From assembly GCA_000155695.1 (NCBI GenBank), contig DS990592.1, positions 186,001-250,000 on the forward strand: DNA of 64,000 bases, read 5' to 3'. The DNA comes from Verrucomicrobiia bacterium DG1235. GTDB lineage: Bacteria > Verrucomicrobiota > Verrucomicrobiia > Opitutales > Opitutaceae. A program made the position numbers and the translations under genes. The notes under the pieces were generated by a model. The model saw nothing but the letters and a program-made list of their open reading frames with translations. It searched no databases and had not been told where the DNA came from. Each line of letters starts with the position of its first letter. The stretch's first letter is position 1. Of this stretch, positions 61,963 through 64,000 are shown one piece after another.

Positions 61963-62487
61963 ATGAAAATCGCGATTGTTAGTTCTAGTTTGAATCCGGG
62001 TAGCCGCAGTCGCCTTTTGGCGTTGCAGGCGAAAGCTCGTATAGAGGAGTCCGAAAATGTGGAAGTTGACTTGATTGATTTGCAGGAGCTTGAGTTGCCG
62101 CTTTGCGACGGAGGGGCGACTTATGGGGATCCTGCCGTGATTGAGTTGAGTAGCAGGATGGAGGCTGCCGACGCGTATGTGCTGGCGTCGCCGATTTACA
62201 ACTACGGCTTCAATGCGGCCTTGAAGAACGTGATCGAGTTCGCCGGCCGGAAAATGGAGAACAAGCTGGTTGGGTTTCTTTGCGCGGCAGGGGGGGCGAA
62301 TTCCTACATGGGAGCCATGTCTTTCGCCAATAGTTTGATGCTCGATTTTCGTACGATTGTATTGCCGCGATTCGTGTATGCGACGGGCGATGACTGGGAG
62401 GGCGATTCGCTGAAGCCATCGATCGCTGATCGGCTGAGTCAGTTTTCCGATGACCTGGTTTCGTTTGGGCGGAAGCTAGCAGGCTAG
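61963..62487 (+). CDS. NAD(P)H-dependent FMN reductase family protein
   Basis: From ATG at 61963 (MKIAIVSSSLNPGSRSRLLAL) the product has 174 residues with a flavodoxin-like fold. The FMN phosphate loop SSSLNPGSRS is at the N-terminus, then ADAYVLASPIYNYGFNAALKNVIEF near residue 68, and KLVGFLCAAGGANSYMGAMSF. It matches the NADPH-dependent FMN reductase/azoreductase family. It probably reduces flavins or quinones in the cytoplasm. It converges on the SAM hydrolase gene, with a four-base overlap. Confidence 0.88.
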   Translation: MKIAIVSSSLNPGSRSRLLALQAKARIEESENVEVDLIDLQELELPLCDGGATYGDPAVIELSSRMEAADAYVLASPIYNYGFNAALKNVIEFAGRKMENKLVGFLCAAGGANSYMGAMSFANSLMLDFRTIVLPRFVYATGDDWEGDSLKPSIADRLSQFSDDLVSFGRKLAG

Positions 62488-63260
62488 ACGCATTCGAAAT
62501 TTCGCTCTTCCTCGAGATTGAGTGAGATGCGTGCGCTGCCGAGGTTGACGGCGATTTCTAGAAAGTCTCCGGAGCCGTGGTAGGCGACCGGTTTGCCTTT
62601 GGCGACGTCGGAAAAGGATTTGGCGAAGGGGATGCGTTCTCCTCCTCCAAGTAGAACGGCCTCGGGATTTGGGCTGTTTCGGGTGATGCGAAGATTTGTG
62701 ATAGCGTTTCCAAAGGTGTCGAAATAGATGACGCTTCCCTTTGTGGGGAGCCCGATTAGTTCGGGAAACTCGATGCCCTCGTGGGCGAATTTCGGCAGTG
62801 CCATGCCGAACTCCCCGGGGTTATGTCCGGCGGCGAGCATGGCGGCGGCGGGCGCGAATATGTCTCGTCCGTGAAAGGTGTTGCTCGTGCGGATTTGCGG
62901 GTCGATGCGAAGGTTTTCGATTTCGTAGCAGCGACACATGCCCGGTTTGAGGAGATCGAGCAGTCCGTTGTCGGGGGCGACGAAGTGGTAGTCGCCATCG
63001 TAGTGGATGACGGGCTTGCGTTCCGAGCCGACGCCCGGATCGACTACGCAAAGGAAGATAGTGCCGCGCGGAAAGTCGCTATAGCATTGGGAGAGGATGA
63101 AGGCGGCGGAGCGGACATTGCCCGGCTCGACGTTGTGCGTGATGTCGATGGAGCGGGCTTGAGGGCAGATGCGTGCGATAACGGCTTTCATAGAGGCGAC
63201 ATACCAGTCGCTTTCGCCGAAATCCGTGAGGATAGCAATGAGGGGTGGATCGGGCAGCAT
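62484..63260 (-). CDS. SAM hydroxide adenosyltransferase (DUF62 family)
   Basis: The 258-residue enzyme has the motifs of the SAM-hydroxide/chlorinase family: IAILTDFGESDWYVASMKAVI at the N-terminus, DITHNVEPGNVRSAAFIL, FLCVVDPGVGSERKP, PDNGLLDLL and TFHGRDIFAPAAA. Members split S-adenosylmethionine into adenosine and methionine using water. No halogenase-type extra loop is evident. Cytoplasmic; function could be SAM homeostasis. It lies convergent with the FMN reductase and divergent from the RidA gene. Confidence 0.9.
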   Translation of the reverse strand: MLPDPPLIAILTDFGESDWYVASMKAVIARICPQARSIDITHNVEPGNVRSAAFILSQCYSDFPRGTIFLCVVDPGVGSERKPVIHYDGDYHFVAPDNGLLDLLKPGMCRCYEIENLRIDPQIRTSNTFHGRDIFAPAAAMLAAGHNPGEFGMALPKFAHEGIEFPELIGLPTKGSVIYFDTFGNAITNLRITRNSPNPEAVLLGGGERIPFAKSFSDVAKGKPVAYHGSGDFLEIAVNLGSARISLNLEEERNFECV

Positions 63261-63344
63261 GGGCTATGGGTATCGTCGCGTAGACGGTTGGGTTTAGCCT
63301 GGGGAAGGTTGGAGTTCTAAGCGTTTTATGCTAGAGGCACCCTC

Positions 63345-63797
63345 ATGAGAATCAAAGCGTTTTTTGCCTTACTCGTTCTAGTAGGTTTCACGTTGCCTGC
63401 CTTATCGTTCTCACAAGGCGACGAGGCTGAGTTTCGGGAGGCTCTTTATCTGTCGGACGTGGATCGTGACCAGAGAACGCCACAGGCGGTGCGGGTGGGT
63501 GGAGTGGTTTTCGTTTCGGCGATGTCTGGCCCTGGGGCGACCTTGCAGGAGCAGGCGCGCTCGATCTACATGAGGCTGCAGTCCGTGCTGGGCAACTATG
63601 GGATGAGCATGGCTGAGGTGGCGCAGGAGCGTATTTACATTCGCGCTGGCGAGAGCTACGCGGATGCGAGCGCGGCGCGTTTGGCGTTTTTTGGAGAGGA
63701 GAGCGCTCCGGCGAGCACGCTTGTGGAGGTGGCTGGGTTTTCCGACGTGGGGACTTTGATAGAGATTGAGATGATAGCGGTGGCGGGTCCAGAATAG
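63345..63797 (+). CDS. exported RidA/YjgF-family protein
   Basis: The 150-residue protein has a signal peptide (AFFALLVLVGFTLPALSFSQ) and a C-terminal RidA fold: TPQAVRVGGVVFVSAMSG, QARSIYMRLQSVLGNYGMSMAEVAQERIYI in two blocks, and PASTLVEVAGFSDVGTLIEIEMIAV. In deaminase-competent RidA the corresponding segment has an Arg (PARxTVEV); here it reads PASTLVEV without the Arg. So enamine/imine deaminase activity is doubtful and the exported location is unusual. It precedes an aminopeptidase gene by 66 bases. Confidence 0.82.
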   Translation: MRIKAFFALLVLVGFTLPALSFSQGDEAEFREALYLSDVDRDQRTPQAVRVGGVVFVSAMSGPGATLQEQARSIYMRLQSVLGNYGMSMAEVAQERIYIRAGESYADASAARLAFFGEESAPASTLVEVAGFSDVGTLIEIEMIAVAGPE

Positions 63798-63863
63798 GAA
63801 TCGTGACTCGGAGCTTCAGGCGCCTTGCTTTTTCGCGTTTGGGGGCAATTCTTTGGAGTAACT

Positions 63864-64000
63864 ATGAGTTACGAGCCTTCGAAGGAAATTTTGGAGAAAT
63901 ACGCGGATGTGATGATCAACTTCGCGTTGAACAGTGGGGAGGGAGTGAAGCCCGGCGAAGTGGTGCAATTGCGCGTGCCGGAAGTCGCGAAGCCCTTTCT
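63864..64000 (+). CDS. M29-type aminopeptidase, 5' end only
   Basis: The gene runs off the window after 45 codons. The start (MSYEPSKEILEKYADVMINF, then SGEGVKPGEVVQLRVPEVAKPF) matches the N-terminus of M29 (thermophilic) aminopeptidases, such as AmpS/PepS, where EKYADVLVNFAL and GxxVxL are typical. A GGAG lies nine bases before ATG at 63864. The metal ligands are not reached, so the assignment rests on the N-terminus only. Confidence 0.7.
   Translation, partial: MSYEPSKEILEKYADVMINFALNSGEGVKPGEVVQLRVPEVAKPF

Noticed and set aside
1-64000. tRNA, rRNA, CRISPR, insertion sequences, prophage
   Set aside because: I scanned the gaps by eye and saw no cloverleaf, conserved rRNA block, repeat-spacer array, transposase or phage structural gene.

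Overview
The window comes from a Gram-negative, heterotrophic bacterium that respires aerobically. The gene set points to Verrucomicrobiota, most likely class Opitutae near Pelagicoccus or Puniceicoccales; this placement is inference. Supporting signs are a VPDSG-type exosortase-sorted protein, a TonB-dependent receptor remnant, ParE/ParC-type topoisomerases, exported TonB-domain proteins, a hemicellulose locus and moderately high GC with a Shine-Dalgarno use that is often weak. I see no rRNA, tRNA, CRISPR array, complete insertion sequence or prophage.

Layout. 0-3.1 kb: a SeqA-like protein (normally a gammaproteobacterial replication/methylation factor), a DUF1223 thioredoxin-like protein, a MOSC protein overlapping a tiny CPXCG protein, and a TMEM175-type channel. 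3.1-8.6 kb: the 2-oxoglutarate dehydrogenase operon sucA-sucB-lpd (minus strand). 8.8-13.8 kb: a small helical protein with a bacterial eIF1 (SUI1), metF, two FKBP-type isomerases, a YgjP-type metallohydrolase, a small unknown gene and an AllA-like cupin. 14-16.3 kb: cydAB. 16.3-21.8 kb: an exported nucleoside-hydrolase-like protein, parC, parE and a GNAT acetyltransferase. 21.8-24.3 kb: an HTH/metallo-beta-lactamase fusion, gcvT and gcvH without gcvP.

24.4-29.5 kb is an accessory-looking stretch. Two exported TonB-domain proteins face a putative anti-sigma/ECF-sigma pair; then come an unknown gene and a decayed TonB-dependent receptor. 29.7-32.5 kb holds a methyltransferase, DAHP synthase and an inositol-phosphatase-like enzyme. 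32.5-37.8 kb holds an SLC13/RCK transporter and the heme A and copper-delivery genes (DUF420, cyoE, ctaA, SCO) for an aa3-type oxidase encoded elsewhere. 37.9-41.8 kb is a second accessory patch: an AT-rich PQQ-type sugar dehydrogenase/diheme cytochrome fusion, a remnant of a MacB permease C-terminus, and a VPDSG-CTERM protein. 41.8-47.9 kb is a complete tripartite MacAB-TolC-like export operon. 48.2-53.2 kb is a glucuronoxylan-oligosaccharide locus (GH67, GH8, GPH symporter). It is followed by glycogen phosphorylase, an exported beta-propeller protein, an M16 peptidase, a TolB-like propeller protein, an FMN reductase, a SAM hydroxide adenosyltransferase, an exported RidA-like protein and the start of an M29 aminopeptidase cut by the window end.

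The most unusual item is the SeqA-like gene at the left edge. Next are the pieces of broken or duplicated genes around 28.8-29.5 kb and 40.5-41.8 kb, and the inverted-order anti-sigma/sigma module with its divergent TonB-domain genes.
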